Below are positions 1-8,556 of a DNA stretch of 64,000 nucleotides, in pieces. How positions within the stretch are numbered: the first letter of the stretch is position 1; each line of letters begins with the position of its first letter. This DNA is from Mycolicibacterium sp. CR10. GTDB taxonomy: Bacteria; Actinomycetota; Actinomycetes; Mycobacteriales; Mycobacteriaceae. The translations under genes and the position numbers were made by a program. The notes below the pieces were generated by a model that was given only the letters and a program-made list of their open reading frames with translations, searched no databases and had not been told where the DNA came from. The stretch is from the NCBI RefSeq assembly GCF_005222675.1, contig NZ_STGE01000024.1:186001-250000 (forward strand), given 5' to 3'.

Positions 1-416
1 GCATCTACAACCAGAACCTGCAGGCCGTCCCGCCGACGGGCTCGATCTCCTACATCAACCACTCGACGAGCTCGATCCACCCGGTGGCGTCGAGGATCGA
101 GATCCGCAAGGAAGGCAAGATCGGCCGCGCCTACTACCCGGCCCCGTATCTCACCAACGACAACCTGGAGTACTACCAGGACGCGTACGAGATCGGCTAC
201 GAGAAGATCATCGACACCTACGCCGCGGCCACGCAGCACGTGGACCAGGGTCTGAGCCTGACCCTGTTCTTCAAGGACACCGCCTCCACCCGCGACGTCA
301 ACAAGGCGCAGATCTACGCCTGGCGCAAGGGAATCAAGACGCTGTACTACATCCGGCTGCGTCAGATGGCCTTGGAAGGCACTGAGGTGGAGAACTGCGT
401 CAGCTGCATGCTGTGA
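1..416 (+). CDS. nrdE: Class Ib ribonucleoside-diphosphate reductase alpha subunit, 3' part
   Basis: C-terminal 137 codons of the large catalytic subunit of class Ib (Mn/Fe) ribonucleotide reductase; the reading frame enters from the left edge at base 3. The translation carries the family's late active-site segment ([20 protein letters not shown]) and ends in CVSCML, the swinging Cys pair that is re-reduced by NrdH between turnovers. The partner subunit nrdF lies at 12329, whereas in M. tuberculosis only two genes separate them. The gene ends 15 bp before the convergent DUF5997 gene, with no clear terminator between them. The identification is firm; only the 5' end is missing. Confidence 0.95.
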   Translation, partial: IYNQNLQAVPPTGSISYINHSTSSIHPVASRIEIRKEGKIGRAYYPAPYLTNDNLEYYQDAYEIGYEKIIDTYAAATQHVDQGLSLTLFFKDTASTRDVNKAQIYAWRKGIKTLYYIRLRQMALEGTEVENCVSCML

Positions 417-431
417 GATGTGCCGCTGCGG

Positions 432-818
432 TCAGCTTTCGCGAGCCTGTTCGGCATGCAGCGCCTTCAGGCGTCGCTCCTCGCGAAGCACGCTCTGGTA
501 GCTCTCGCGTTCGGCGACCAACCACTCCGGTTTGTCCTCGAGAAGCTGGTTGATCTGCTCGGTGGTGAGCGCTTCGGTGACCCCGCCGCGCGCCAGACCA
601 GCGATGGAGACGCCCAGCTTGGCCGCCACGAGGTTCTTCGGGTGCGGCCCGTTCTTGCGGAGGTCTTTGAGCCACTGCGGCGGGTCCGCCTGCAGGGCCG
701 CGAGCTCGCCGCGGGTGATCGGGTTCTCCTGGAACTCCGACGGTGTCGCGGGCAGGTACACGTCCAGCTTCTTCGCCGCCGTGGCGGGTTTCATGGACTG
801 CGCGTTCGGCCTGCTCAT
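432..818 (-). CDS. DUF5997 family protein
   Basis: 128-aa soluble, highly charged protein. It matches my recollection of the actinobacterial DUF5997 family, including the conserved opening MKPATAAKKLDVYLPATP (from residue 9). No catalytic motif or membrane segment is visible, and the function is unknown. It is transcribed divergently from the LysR-like gene at 847, with only 28 bp between the starts, so the two probably share a control region. I recall the pair being neighbours in other actinobacteria, which would suggest a functional link. Confidence 0.85.
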   Translation of the reverse strand: MSRPNAQSMKPATAAKKLDVYLPATPSEFQENPITRGELAALQADPPQWLKDLRKNGPHPKNLVAAKLGVSIAGLARGGVTEALTTEQINQLLEDKPEWLVAERESYQSVLREERRLKALHAEQARES

Positions 819-846
819 GGGACCAGCGTATCGGTAGCCTGATGCC

Positions 847-1569
847 GTGGCTTCGCCCTCGCTGCCCTCGATGACCCTCGGGTACGTACCCGGCGGGACG
901 CCCGCGAAGTGGGCCCGGACGTGGGCGCAGCGTCACCCCGAGGTGCCGCTGCAGTTGCGCGCCGTGGCGGCGGCAGACGCGGCCGCCGCAGTGCGGGCCG
1001 GCACCGTCGACGTGGCGTTGCTCCGGCTGCCGGCCGACACGTCCGGGCTGGCCGTCATCCCGATCTACGAGGAGACGACGGTGGTGGTGGTGCCGACCGA
1101 TCACCTTCTCGCTGCGGTCGACGAGATCACCGCCGCCGATCTTGACGGCGAGCCGACGCTGCTCCCGCTCGACGACGTCCTCTCCTGGACGGGCGCTCCC
1201 GGCGCCCTTCTCGATCACCGACCCGAGACCACCAAGGATGCAATAGAACTCGTGGCTGCCGGGATCGGAGTGATCATCGTTCCGCAGTCGTTGGCGCGGC
1301 TGTACCGTCGAAAGGACCTCACGTACCGGCCGATCACCGACGCACCCACCTGCCCCGTGGTGCTCGCTGTCCCGGCAGGGCCACAGCCCGCATTAGTCGA
1401 GGAGTTCATCGGGATTGTGCGGGGACGCAAACCCAGTTCGTCACGGGGGCAGGCTGAGCCGGGGCCGAAACGCACTGCGCGGGAGAAAACTCTCGCCAAG
1501 CAGGCCGCCCGCGCCGCCGCAGGTAAGGTCGCCCGCCAGCAGAGCCCAGCCAAGCGCGGTCGGCGCTGA
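847..1569 (+). CDS. LysR substrate-binding-domain protein lacking a DNA-binding domain
   Basis: 240 aa from a GTG start. Residues about 8-185 resemble the periplasmic-binding-protein-like effector domain of LysR regulators: an opening strand MTLGYVPGG, the ADAAAAVRAGTVDVALLRLP region, and a second lobe with VAAGIGVIIVPQSLA. The usual N-terminal winged helix-turn-helix is absent. Instead the C-terminus (about 190-240) is a Lys/Arg/Ala-rich tail, which could bind nucleic acid non-specifically. It is divergent from DUF5997. The start is the first GTG that gives a complete first beta strand. Whether it regulates anything is unknown. Confidence 0.82.
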   Translation: MASPSLPSMTLGYVPGGTPAKWARTWAQRHPEVPLQLRAVAAADAAAAVRAGTVDVALLRLPADTSGLAVIPIYEETTVVVVPTDHLLAAVDEITAADLDGEPTLLPLDDVLSWTGAPGALLDHRPETTKDAIELVAAGIGVIIVPQSLARLYRRKDLTYRPITDAPTCPVVLAVPAGPQPALVEEFIGIVRGRKPSSSRGQAEPGPKRTAREKTLAKQAARAAAGKVARQQSPAKRGRR

Positions 1570-1757
1570 CGTAGCGCTCGACCGGCTGGGTTTCATCCCG
1601 GTGGCCGACCACGCGCAGTCCGCGTCCTCGGCGTAGAGCGCCACTGTCGTCGAGATCCCACTCAGGAAAAATTTCGACATGTTGGTATAGCAGTCCGCCG
1701 AAGCGGGTAGGCGAGAAGCTGTGACGCTCATCACCGCTACCGCCAGGAATCTGTAAA

Positions 1758-3134
1758 GTGGCCGCCCCCTTCTTCAGTCGCGAACGCATCGTCGCAGGGC
1801 CGGGGTGGAGTCGGTGGTTGGTGCCGCCCGCCGCACTGTCGATCCACCTATCCATTGGCGCCGCGTACTCCTGGAGCGTGTTCAAGAAACCGCTGGAAGG
1901 CGCGCTGGACATCTCCGGCACGCTCAGCGCGCTGCCGTTCACCATCGGCATCGTCGTGCTCGGTATCTCCGCGGCGGTGTTCGGAAAATGGGTGGATCGC
2001 AATGGGCCGCGGGCCGCGATGTTCGCCGCGATGTGCTGCTTCTGCGGCGGTTGGCTGGTCGGTTCCGCCGGTTTGGCGACGCGCCAATATTGGCTGGTGC
2101 TGGTCGGTTACGGGCTTCTCGGCGGAATCGGCTGGGGCATCGGGTACATCTCGCCGGTCTCGACGCTGATCAAGTGGTTCCCCGACAAGCCGGGCATGGC
2201 GACGGGGCTGGCGATCATGGGGTTCGGTGGTGGTGCCCTCATCGCATCGCCGTGGTCGACGGCGATGCTTGACGTGTTCGGCACCGATTCGGCGGGCATC
2301 GCGAAGACCTTCCTGGTGCACGGTCTGGTGTATGCCGTGTTCATGTCGCTGGGGTGGATGCTGGTGCGCGTGCCGCGGCCGGACTGGAAACCGCACGGCT
2401 GGACTCCGGTCGCGCCTGCGGAAGGCTCGATCGTCACCGTCGGTCAGGTCTCGGCGACCAACGCCATCAAGACGCCGCAGTTCTGGCTGCTGTGGGTTGT
2501 GCTGTGCTTCAACGTGACTGCGGGGATCGGCATCCTCGAGAAGGCTTCGCCGATCTACCAGGACTACTTCCCGGCGGCGGGCGCGGCGGCCGCCGCGGTG
2601 GCTGCAGCAGCAGCGGGGTACGTGGCGATGCTGTCGCTGGCCAACATGCTGGGACGCATCGGCTGGTCCAGCCTGTCCGACAAGATCGGCCGCAAGAACG
2701 CCTATCGGCTGTACCTCGGTGCCGGGGCGTTGCTGTACCTGGCCATCACGTTGATGCAGAACTCGAACAAGATGGTGTTCCTGATCTGCACCCTGCTTAT
2801 CCTGTCGTTCTACGGCGCCGGATTCGCCACCGTCCCGGCCTATTTGCGCGACTTGTTCGGCACGTATCAGGTGGGTGCCATTCACGGCAGGCTGCTGACG
2901 GCGTGGTCGGTCGCCGGGATTCTCGGGCCGATCCTGGTGAACGCCATCGCCGACAGTCAACAGGCCGCAGGCAAAGAGGGACCTGCCCTCTACACGATGT
3001 CGTTCTCGATCATGATCGGGCTGTTGCTGATCGCGCTGGTCTGCAACGAACTGCTGAAACCGGTCGACGAGAAGTGGCATGAACCGAGCGCGTCGACGCC
3101 GCGCCCCGAACGAGCCAAGGAGCGTGTGCGGTGA
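1758..3134 (+). CDS. OFA-family MFS transporter (oxalate/formate antiporter-like)
   Basis: 458 aa with about 12 membrane segments, in the oxalate:formate antiporter (OFA) branch of the major facilitator superfamily. Family features include the N-terminal HLSIGAAYSWSVFKKPL segment, the loop motif KWVDRNGPRAAM after helix 2, and GYISPVSTLIKWFPDKPGMA in the middle of the first half. The GTG start overlaps no other gene, and a 49-aa partner (3131-3280) overlaps its stop. The substrate cannot be read from sequence: OFA members move oxalate, formate, lactate, pyruvate or other small carboxylates. The 188 bp upstream hold no obvious gene. Confidence 0.88.
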   Translation: MAAPFFSRERIVAGPGWSRWLVPPAALSIHLSIGAAYSWSVFKKPLEGALDISGTLSALPFTIGIVVLGISAAVFGKWVDRNGPRAAMFAAMCCFCGGWLVGSAGLATRQYWLVLVGYGLLGGIGWGIGYISPVSTLIKWFPDKPGMATGLAIMGFGGGALIASPWSTAMLDVFGTDSAGIAKTFLVHGLVYAVFMSLGWMLVRVPRPDWKPHGWTPVAPAEGSIVTVGQVSATNAIKTPQFWLLWVVLCFNVTAGIGILEKASPIYQDYFPAAGAAAAAVAAAAAGYVAMLSLANMLGRIGWSSLSDKIGRKNAYRLYLGAGALLYLAITLMQNSNKMVFLICTLLILSFYGAGFATVPAYLRDLFGTYQVGAIHGRLLTAWSVAGILGPILVNAIADSQQAAGKEGPALYTMSFSIMIGLLLIALVCNELLKPVDEKWHEPSASTPRPERAKERVR

Positions 3135-3280
3135 CGGATCAGGCAACCGACGTCGAGTTCCGCGACTACCGGTCGACGGTGCCCAAGGTCTACATCGCCC
3201 TGGCTTGGCTGTGGGTGGCAATTCCCTTCAGCTACGGCGTGTTTGAACTGGCCGTGAAGGTCAAGCAGCTCTTCGAATAA
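3131..3280 (+). CDS. OFA MFS transporter small subunit (single-pass membrane peptide)
   Basis: 49 aa, too short for most gene finders. The GTG start overlaps the transporter stop by 4 bp (GTGA), which implies translational coupling. A short polar N-terminus is followed by one hydrophobic segment, YIALAWLWVAIPFSYGVFEL (residues 21-40), and a Lys-rich tail ending KQLFE. OFA-type transporter genes are commonly followed by such a mini-protein, annotated as MFS transporter small subunit. A role in assembly or gating of the transporter is inference. Confidence 0.8.
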   Translation: MTDQATDVEFRDYRSTVPKVYIALAWLWVAIPFSYGVFELAVKVKQLFE

Positions 3281-3292
3281 GGCGGTGACGCC

Positions 3293-3709
3293 CTAGATGG
3301 TCAGGGTGCCGTCGTCGTTGATCGTCCACGCCGGGTTCAGCGCGACCTCCCACACATGTCCGTCGAGGTCGGCAAAATAGCCGGAATAGCCGCCCCACGG
3401 GGTCTTTTCGGCCGGCTTGAGGATGGTCGCGCCCGCCATCGCGGCCTGATCGAGCACCGCGTCGACATCGGCCTCGGTGCGTTGATTGATCGCGATCGTG
3501 ATGCCGCTGAACCGGCCGTCGACCGGGTGCCGCGCGTCCTGCGCGAGTTCGTCCCTGCCGAACAGGGCGAACGCGATGCCGGGCAATTGGTAGAAGACGA
3601 CGCCGTCGGGCGCCTGGGCCGGAACCCAGCCCAAGCCCTGCTCGTAGAACTGGCGAGCCCGGTCCAGATCGCCCACCCCGAACGTGATCAGGCTGACACG
3701 TTGCTCCAT
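3293..3709 (-). CDS. VOC family protein (glyoxalase/bleomycin-resistance fold)
   Basis: 138 aa, starting at the ATG giving MEQRVSLITFGVGDL. It has the paired beta-alpha-beta-beta-beta modules of the vicinal oxygen chelate fold: DLDRARQFYEQGLGW in the first half, and TPWGGYSGYFADLDGHVWEVAL near the C-terminus, where the final Glu is a typical metal ligand. The frame stays open far upstream on this strand, but that extension overlaps the TIR gene and has no family match. The substrate is unknown. It converges with the transporter small subunit (12 bp gap) and is divergent from the TIR gene. Confidence 0.87.
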   Translation of the reverse strand: MEQRVSLITFGVGDLDRARQFYEQGLGWVPAQAPDGVVFYQLPGIAFALFGRDELAQDARHPVDGRFSGITIAINQRTEADVDAVLDQAAMAGATILKPAEKTPWGGYSGYFADLDGHVWEVALNPAWTINDDGTLTI

Positions 3710-3887
3710 GCCGGTCAGGCTACCCATCGGTCGGCCGGGCACCCCGGTACCCGTCCGCGACCACTGTCGGATCCGTTGGCAAATCACCGGGATGTGACCG
3801 GGCGATCTGTCGTAAGGTGAGGCCGGGCTCAGGCTTGCTGAGAGTTCGCCCCGCGCCGGTCGGTGCAGGAAGAGTGGGAGTGCGCAC

Positions 3888-6800
3888 GTGTCGCGGATTT
3901 TCCTGAGCCACTCCAGCAGGGACATGCGGGAGGCGGTCGCCCTCAAGCAATGGCTCGTCGAGCAGACACCACCGTTGGCCAACGAAATCTTCCTCGACAT
4001 CGACCCCGAGTCCGGCCTTCGTGCCGGAACACGATGGAAGGACGCCCTGCGGCAGGCCAACGCGCGCTGCGAAGCCGTCATCTGCCTGCTGTCGGGCAAT
4101 TGGGAGTCGTCGCACGAGTGCAAGGTCGAGTACCGCACCGCCGAGAACCTGAACAAGCAGATCTTCGTCGCCCGCCTCGAGCCGTCGACCGGCGGCGACA
4201 TCACCTCCGAATGGCAACGGTGCGACCTGTTCGGCGACGGGGCGACTACCGCGGTCGACATCGGTGGCGGCCCCCCTGTCGAGTTCTCCACCGAGGGGCT
4301 GTACCGGCTGCGCGACGGCATCCGGGGTGCTGGTATCGGCGCTGACTCGTTCATCTGGCCGCCACTTTCGGATCCGGGACGGGCGCCCTACCGCGGCTGG
4401 GAACCGCTGGAGGAGATCGACGCGGCGGTCTTCTTTGGCCGCGACGCCCAGATCGTGCGGGCCCTCGACGCAGTCCGCGGCATGCGCTTGTCCGGGACCA
4501 ACGAAATGTTCGTGGTGCTCGGCCCGTCGGGCAGCGGTAAGTCGTCGTTCCTGCGGGCCGGCCTGCTGCCGCGACTGCGCCGAGAGGACCGCCGCTTCGC
4601 CCTCCTGGAGATCGTCAGGCCAGAGCGCAATGTGCTCACCGGCCAGGCCGGTTTCGCCGCAGCCATCGGCGCCACGCGCGTTTCTTTCGGGCTCAAGCAG
4701 CCCAGCCTTGGAGAGATCAAGAGTGCCTGTGCCGCAGGCGATCTCGACGCAGTAGCGGGATGGCTATCCGAGATACGCGTGGTGGCAGCCCAGCGGTTGC
4801 TGGACCGCGGGGGCGAGGCGAGCGCCGCTCCCACACTGGTACTGCCGCTGGACCAGGCCGAGGAACTCTTCTCCGCCGACGCCGGCGAGCAGGCCCATGT
4901 GTTCCTCGACCTGGTCGCCGGGCTGGCTCAGCGGATCAACTCCAGCGAGATCGGTCTGGTCGTCGCTGCGACCATCCGCACTGACCGCTATGAGGTCATG
5001 CAGACGCACCCGGCATTGGCCGGGGTCGGCAGCGTGTTGTTCGACGAGCTGAAGCCGATGCCGCCCACGCAGTTCAAGGAGGTCATCACCGGACCCGCGC
5101 AGCGCGCCTCGGAGGGTGGTGCGAATCTCCGTGTCTCACCGGATCTGGTCGAACGGCTGCTCTCCGATGCGGGGGAGGGCGCCGACACGCTGCCGATGCT
5201 GGCGTTGACGATGTCGCGCCTGTACGCCGACTACGGCAGCACGGGCGAGCTGACGTTGAGCCATTACGAGAGTCTCGGCGGCATTCGCCGCGTCGTACAG
5301 ACCGAGATCGACGAAGTGCTCGCAACCGACCCGGCGCGGCGGGCGGCCCAGCTGGCGGCGCTTCGCTCGGCCTTCATCCCGTGGCTTGCGACGGTCAACC
5401 CTGACAACGATCAGCCCATGCGGCGGGTGTCCCGGTTCGCCGATCTCCCGGCCGAGAGCCGACCACTGATCGACGCCTTCGTCGCCAAGCGGCTCATGGT
5501 CAAGGACATCCGAGACGGCCAGACCGTGGTCGAGGTGGCGCTGGAAAGCCTGCTGCGGCAATGGGATGAGCTTGCGGGCTGGCTGCGCGAACAACGCAAG
5601 GACCTCAAGGACGCCGACGATCTGGAGCGCTCGGCGACCGCATGGGCGGCCAACAACCACAACTCGGCATGGCTGCTCGAGGGGAGCCGACTGGCCGAAG
5701 CCATCGCCCTGGTGAACAGGCCGGGTTTCCAGCAGCGTCTCGCCTCGGCCCACGACTACCTCAACGCCTGCCACCAACGCGAGGGTGAGCGTCGGGCGGC
5801 CGAGGAGCATCAGCGGCGCGCCGAGCTGGCGGCAGCCCACGAACGTGAACAGGCTGCGCAGGAACGGGCCCAATACGCCCAGGAGCAGCAAGTCACCGCC
5901 GAGTCGCACGCCACGGTGCTGCGTAAGCGCTCCCGCATTCTGCGCGCCGTACTCGCCGTCACCGCCGTCATTGCCGTTCTGGCGGCGGTCGCCGGCGTCA
6001 GCTTTTTTCGCGCCAGCGGTCAGGCGCAAAGTCGGTTCGAACAGGCCACCAGCCAGCGGCTGGTGTCCGAGGCGCTCGCGATGCTCGGTGACACCCGCCC
6101 CGGCGGCGACGCTCGCGCGTTCCAGCAGCTTCTCGCTGCTCGCGCGATCTCGGCAGACCAGGACGATGCCGCGCTCTACACCGCCGTCACCAAGACGGTC
6201 GACACCGTCAAAGTGATCACCACCCCCAATTCCGTCAACGGGGTCGCGGTGAGTCCGGACGGAACCCGCATCGCATCCGCCCAGGCCGACCACAGCGTCC
6301 GGATCTGGGACACCGCCAGCGGTGCGCCGGTCGGGTCACCGTTGACGGGCCACAGCGACATCGTCTGGAGTGTCGCGTTCAGCCCCGACGGCAAGACCCT
6401 GGTGTCTGGCAGCGAGGACAAGACCGTCCGGCTGTGGGACGTCGAGTCCGGCAGCGCGATCGGCGATCCGCTCGAAGGACACACCGGCGTGGTCCGCAGC
6501 GTCGCGTTCAGCCCGGACGGTGTCTCCGTGGCGTCCGGCAGCTTCGACAAGATGATCCGGCTGTGGAATGTGCGCTCCGGCAAGCAGATCGGTGAACCGC
6601 TCGCCGGCCACACCGGCTGGGTGTTCAGCATCGCGTTCAATCCGGACGGCACCCGGCTGGCCAGCGGCGGCTACGACGACACCGTGCGTATCTGGGACGT
6701 GCGGGATCGGACCCAGGTCGTCCCTCCGGCGGGTGGCGCAGGCACGGTCAACGCGGTGGCCTACAGCCCCGACGGCAGCGAGCTGGTCTCTGCCAGCATC

Positions 6801-8129
6801 TTCGGCGATCTCATGCGCTGGGACCCCGAGACCGCGCAGCCCGTCGGAGAGCCGATGAATGTGTCCAACAATGTCATCGGGTTGGCCTTCAGCCCGGACG
6901 GTCGCACCCTTGCGGCTGCTTCTGGGGACACCACCATCAAGCAGGTGAGCCCGTCGCTCGACGCCATCGTCGCGTCCCCGCTGACGGGGCACGAGAGCGG
7001 GATCTTCGGCATCGCCTACACCGGTGACGGAAAGCTGATCTCCGGCAGCCGGGATGCCACCGTGCGCGTATGGGACCCCGCGTCGAGCCGTCCGCTGCTG
7101 GGCCAGGGGAAGGTCGGCGACGTCGCCTTCTCCTCCGATGGGAAGTCGCTGGCCGCGGGCGGGTCGGACCCACCTCTGCTCATGTGGGACCCGGTGCGTC
7201 GCAAGCAGACCGGCTCGCCTCTTGAACCCATCCAGGCCATCACCGGCTCGGTGGCGTTCAGCCCGGACGGTTCTCGGCTCGCCATCGCCCTCCTGCAGGG
7301 ATTCGTTCTCATCTTCGACACGGCCACCATGGATCTCGTCGGAGGCGAACACGCCTATCCAGATCCGGTGCTGGGTGTGGCGTTCAGCCCCGACGGCAAA
7401 CGGGTGGCTGCCGTGAGCAGCAACGCCCTGGAGATGAACCGGTCTGCGGTGGACGGCAAGAGCACCGTGTTGTTCTTCGATGGCGACAGCGGCAGGGAAC
7501 TGTCCCGCACCATCTCCATATCGGCGTCCGCCGGCCCTGTCGCGTACTCGCCCGACGGCACCAAGCTGGCGACCGCGGGGAATTCCGGCTATATCCAGCT
7601 GTGGGATCCCGAGTCCGGTGAAGCACTGGGGGAGCGGTTCTCGTTCAGCCGCGACGTCGGGATCAGCAGCATCGCGTTCAGTCCGGACGGAAAGCTCCTC
7701 GCCGAGGCGGGAGCCGACAGCGCCGTCCGGTTGTTCGACACCGAGACGCGCGAGGAGAGCGGCGCACCGCTCAATGGTCACCGCGGTGCGGTCGACAGCG
7801 TGGAATTCAGCCCGGACGGCCGGTTCCTGGCCAGCAGCGGCGTCGACAACACAGTCCGGCTGTGGGACGTCGCCGCGCGCCAACCGTTCGGGGCGCCGTT
7901 GGCCGGACACACCGACGCCGTCAACGGCGTGGCGTTCAGTGCGGACGGCGCCTTGCTGGCCTCGGGGAGCCTGGACGGATCGGTGCGCATCTGGCCTGCC
8001 AAGGCAAGCCCGGATGATTTGTGCGCCAAGCTGTCCGAGAACGTGAGCCGCACACAGTGGAGCGAGTGGGTGTCGCCCGACATCGACTACGTCCAGGCGT
8101 GCGCGGATCTGCCGATTGCGCCGGACTAG
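3888..8129 (+). CDS. TIR-nSTAND NTPase-TM-WD40 repeat protein, candidate immune sensor
   Basis: 1413 aa from a GTG preceded by a purine-rich stretch (GAAGAGTGGGAG). Residues 1 to about 105 are a TIR domain (RIFLSHSS; FLDIDPESGL; CxxE-type helix with Glu81 as candidate NADase residue). Residues about 180-570 are an nSTAND1-like NTPase: Walker A GPSGSGKS 212-219, a Walker-B-like LVLPLDQAEELF 317-328, TIRTDR 362-367, then a winged-helix region ending LLRQWDELAGWL. A Glu/Arg/Ala-rich coiled coil spans 628-680, one TM helix 686-706, and 14 WD40 repeats run from about 780 to 1385, enough for two seven-bladed propellers. Positive charge on the N-side of the TM (KRSR) predicts the TIR-NTPase inside and the propellers outside the membrane. 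The architecture resembles bacterial antiphage STAND proteins, but that role is inferred. Confidence 0.9.
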   Translation: MSRIFLSHSSRDMREAVALKQWLVEQTPPLANEIFLDIDPESGLRAGTRWKDALRQANARCEAVICLLSGNWESSHECKVEYRTAENLNKQIFVARLEPSTGGDITSEWQRCDLFGDGATTAVDIGGGPPVEFSTEGLYRLRDGIRGAGIGADSFIWPPLSDPGRAPYRGWEPLEEIDAAVFFGRDAQIVRALDAVRGMRLSGTNEMFVVLGPSGSGKSSFLRAGLLPRLRREDRRFALLEIVRPERNVLTGQAGFAAAIGATRVSFGLKQPSLGEIKSACAAGDLDAVAGWLSEIRVVAAQRLLDRGGEASAAPTLVLPLDQAEELFSADAGEQAHVFLDLVAGLAQRINSSEIGLVVAATIRTDRYEVMQTHPALAGVGSVLFDELKPMPPTQFKEVITGPAQRASEGGANLRVSPDLVERLLSDAGEGADTLPMLALTMSRLYADYGSTGELTLSHYESLGGIRRVVQTEIDEVLATDPARRAAQLAALRSAFIPWLATVNPDNDQPMRRVSRFADLPAESRPLIDAFVAKRLMVKDIRDGQTVVEVALESLLRQWDELAGWLREQRKDLKDADDLERSATAWAANNHNSAWLLEGSRLAEAIALVNRPGFQQRLASAHDYLNACHQREGERRAAEEHQRRAELAAAHEREQAAQERAQYAQEQQVTAESHATVLRKRSRILRAVLAVTAVIAVLAAVAGVSFFRASGQAQSRFEQATSQRLVSEALAMLGDTRPGGDARAFQQLLAARAISADQDDAALYTAVTKTVDTVKVITTPNSVNGVAVSPDGTRIASAQADHSVRIWDTASGAPVGSPLTGHSDIVWSVAFSPDGKTLVSGSEDKTVRLWDVESGSAIGDPLEGHTGVVRSVAFSPDGVSVASGSFDKMIRLWNVRSGKQIGEPLAGHTGWVFSIAFNPDGTRLASGGYDDTVRIWDVRDRTQVVPPAGGAGTVNAVAYSPDGSELVSASIFGDLMRWDPETAQPVGEPMNVSNNVIGLAFSPDGRTLAAASGDTTIKQVSPSLDAIVASPLTGHESGIFGIAYTGDGKLISGSRDATVRVWDPASSRPLLGQGKVGDVAFSSDGKSLAAGGSDPPLLMWDPVRRKQTGSPLEPIQAITGSVAFSPDGSRLAIALLQGFVLIFDTATMDLVGGEHAYPDPVLGVAFSPDGKRVAAVSSNALEMNRSAVDGKSTVLFFDGDSGRELSRTISISASAGPVAYSPDGTKLATAGNSGYIQLWDPESGEALGERFSFSRDVGISSIAFSPDGKLLAEAGADSAVRLFDTETREESGAPLNGHRGAVDSVEFSPDGRFLASSGVDNTVRLWDVAARQPFGAPLAGHTDAVNGVAFSADGALLASGSLDGSVRIWPAKASPDDLCAKLSENVSRTQWSEWVSPDIDYVQACADLPIAPD

Positions 8130-8139
8130 GGGAGGGCCA

Positions 8140-8505
8140 GTGGCACCCAAGACTCGGGGCGAGCATCTCTTCGACGACGGGCTCGATCATCGCCACCGGT
8201 CTGGCGCTGGGGTTCGCCGTCGACGACCTCGTCGACCTCGTCGACCTGTACCGCTCGCTGGGGGAGAAGGTATTCGAGAGAGGTCTGCTGCGGCGCGCTC
8301 TGCTTGGTGCGAAGATCCCGAAGGAGCCATTGCTGGACGCGCTGCACACCCAGTCGGTAACACCACGCTCGGCGGCGACGAGCTGCGCAACGGTCTCATG
8401 GTGATGACCAAACGTCTGGACACCGGCAGCCCGTGGCTGTTTCACAACAATCCGCGGAGAAAGTTCTTCGACGGCGAGGACGGCAGCTATCCCAACCCGA
8501 TCTGA
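8140..8505 (+). pseudogene. Patatin-like phospholipase remnant, deleted and frameshifted
   Basis: Begins with a good Shine-Dalgarno (GGAGG) and GTG, reading VAPKTRGEHLFDDG, which looks like a patatin-family N-terminus. At about 8178 the frame jumps to TTGSIIATGLALGFAVDD, the segment just after the patatin nucleophile elbow, so roughly 100 codons including the Gly-rich loop and most of GxSxG are gone. At about 8350 it shifts back to the first frame (LGGDELRNGLMVMTKRLDTG) and stops after GSYPNPI, losing the C-terminal half with the catalytic Asp. It lies 10 bp after the TIR-STAND gene on the same strand, so the pair was probably once an operon. Confidence 0.78.
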
Positions 8506-8556
8506 TGCGAAACGTAGTTCGTGCCAGCATTGTTCAATGACCCAGCCGCCGACATG

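Noticed and set aside
1848..3221. A 457-codon minus-strand frame opposite the OFA transporter.
   Set aside because: Arg/His/Gln-rich shadow of a well-supported membrane protein, with no family features.
6240..7999. Repeated DNA that could look like a repeat array.
   Set aside because: The periodicity of roughly 120-130 bp is the coding sequence for WD40 repeats (for example FSPDG and LWD), not CRISPR: spacing is coding, copies diverge, and there are no short identical repeats with unique spacers.
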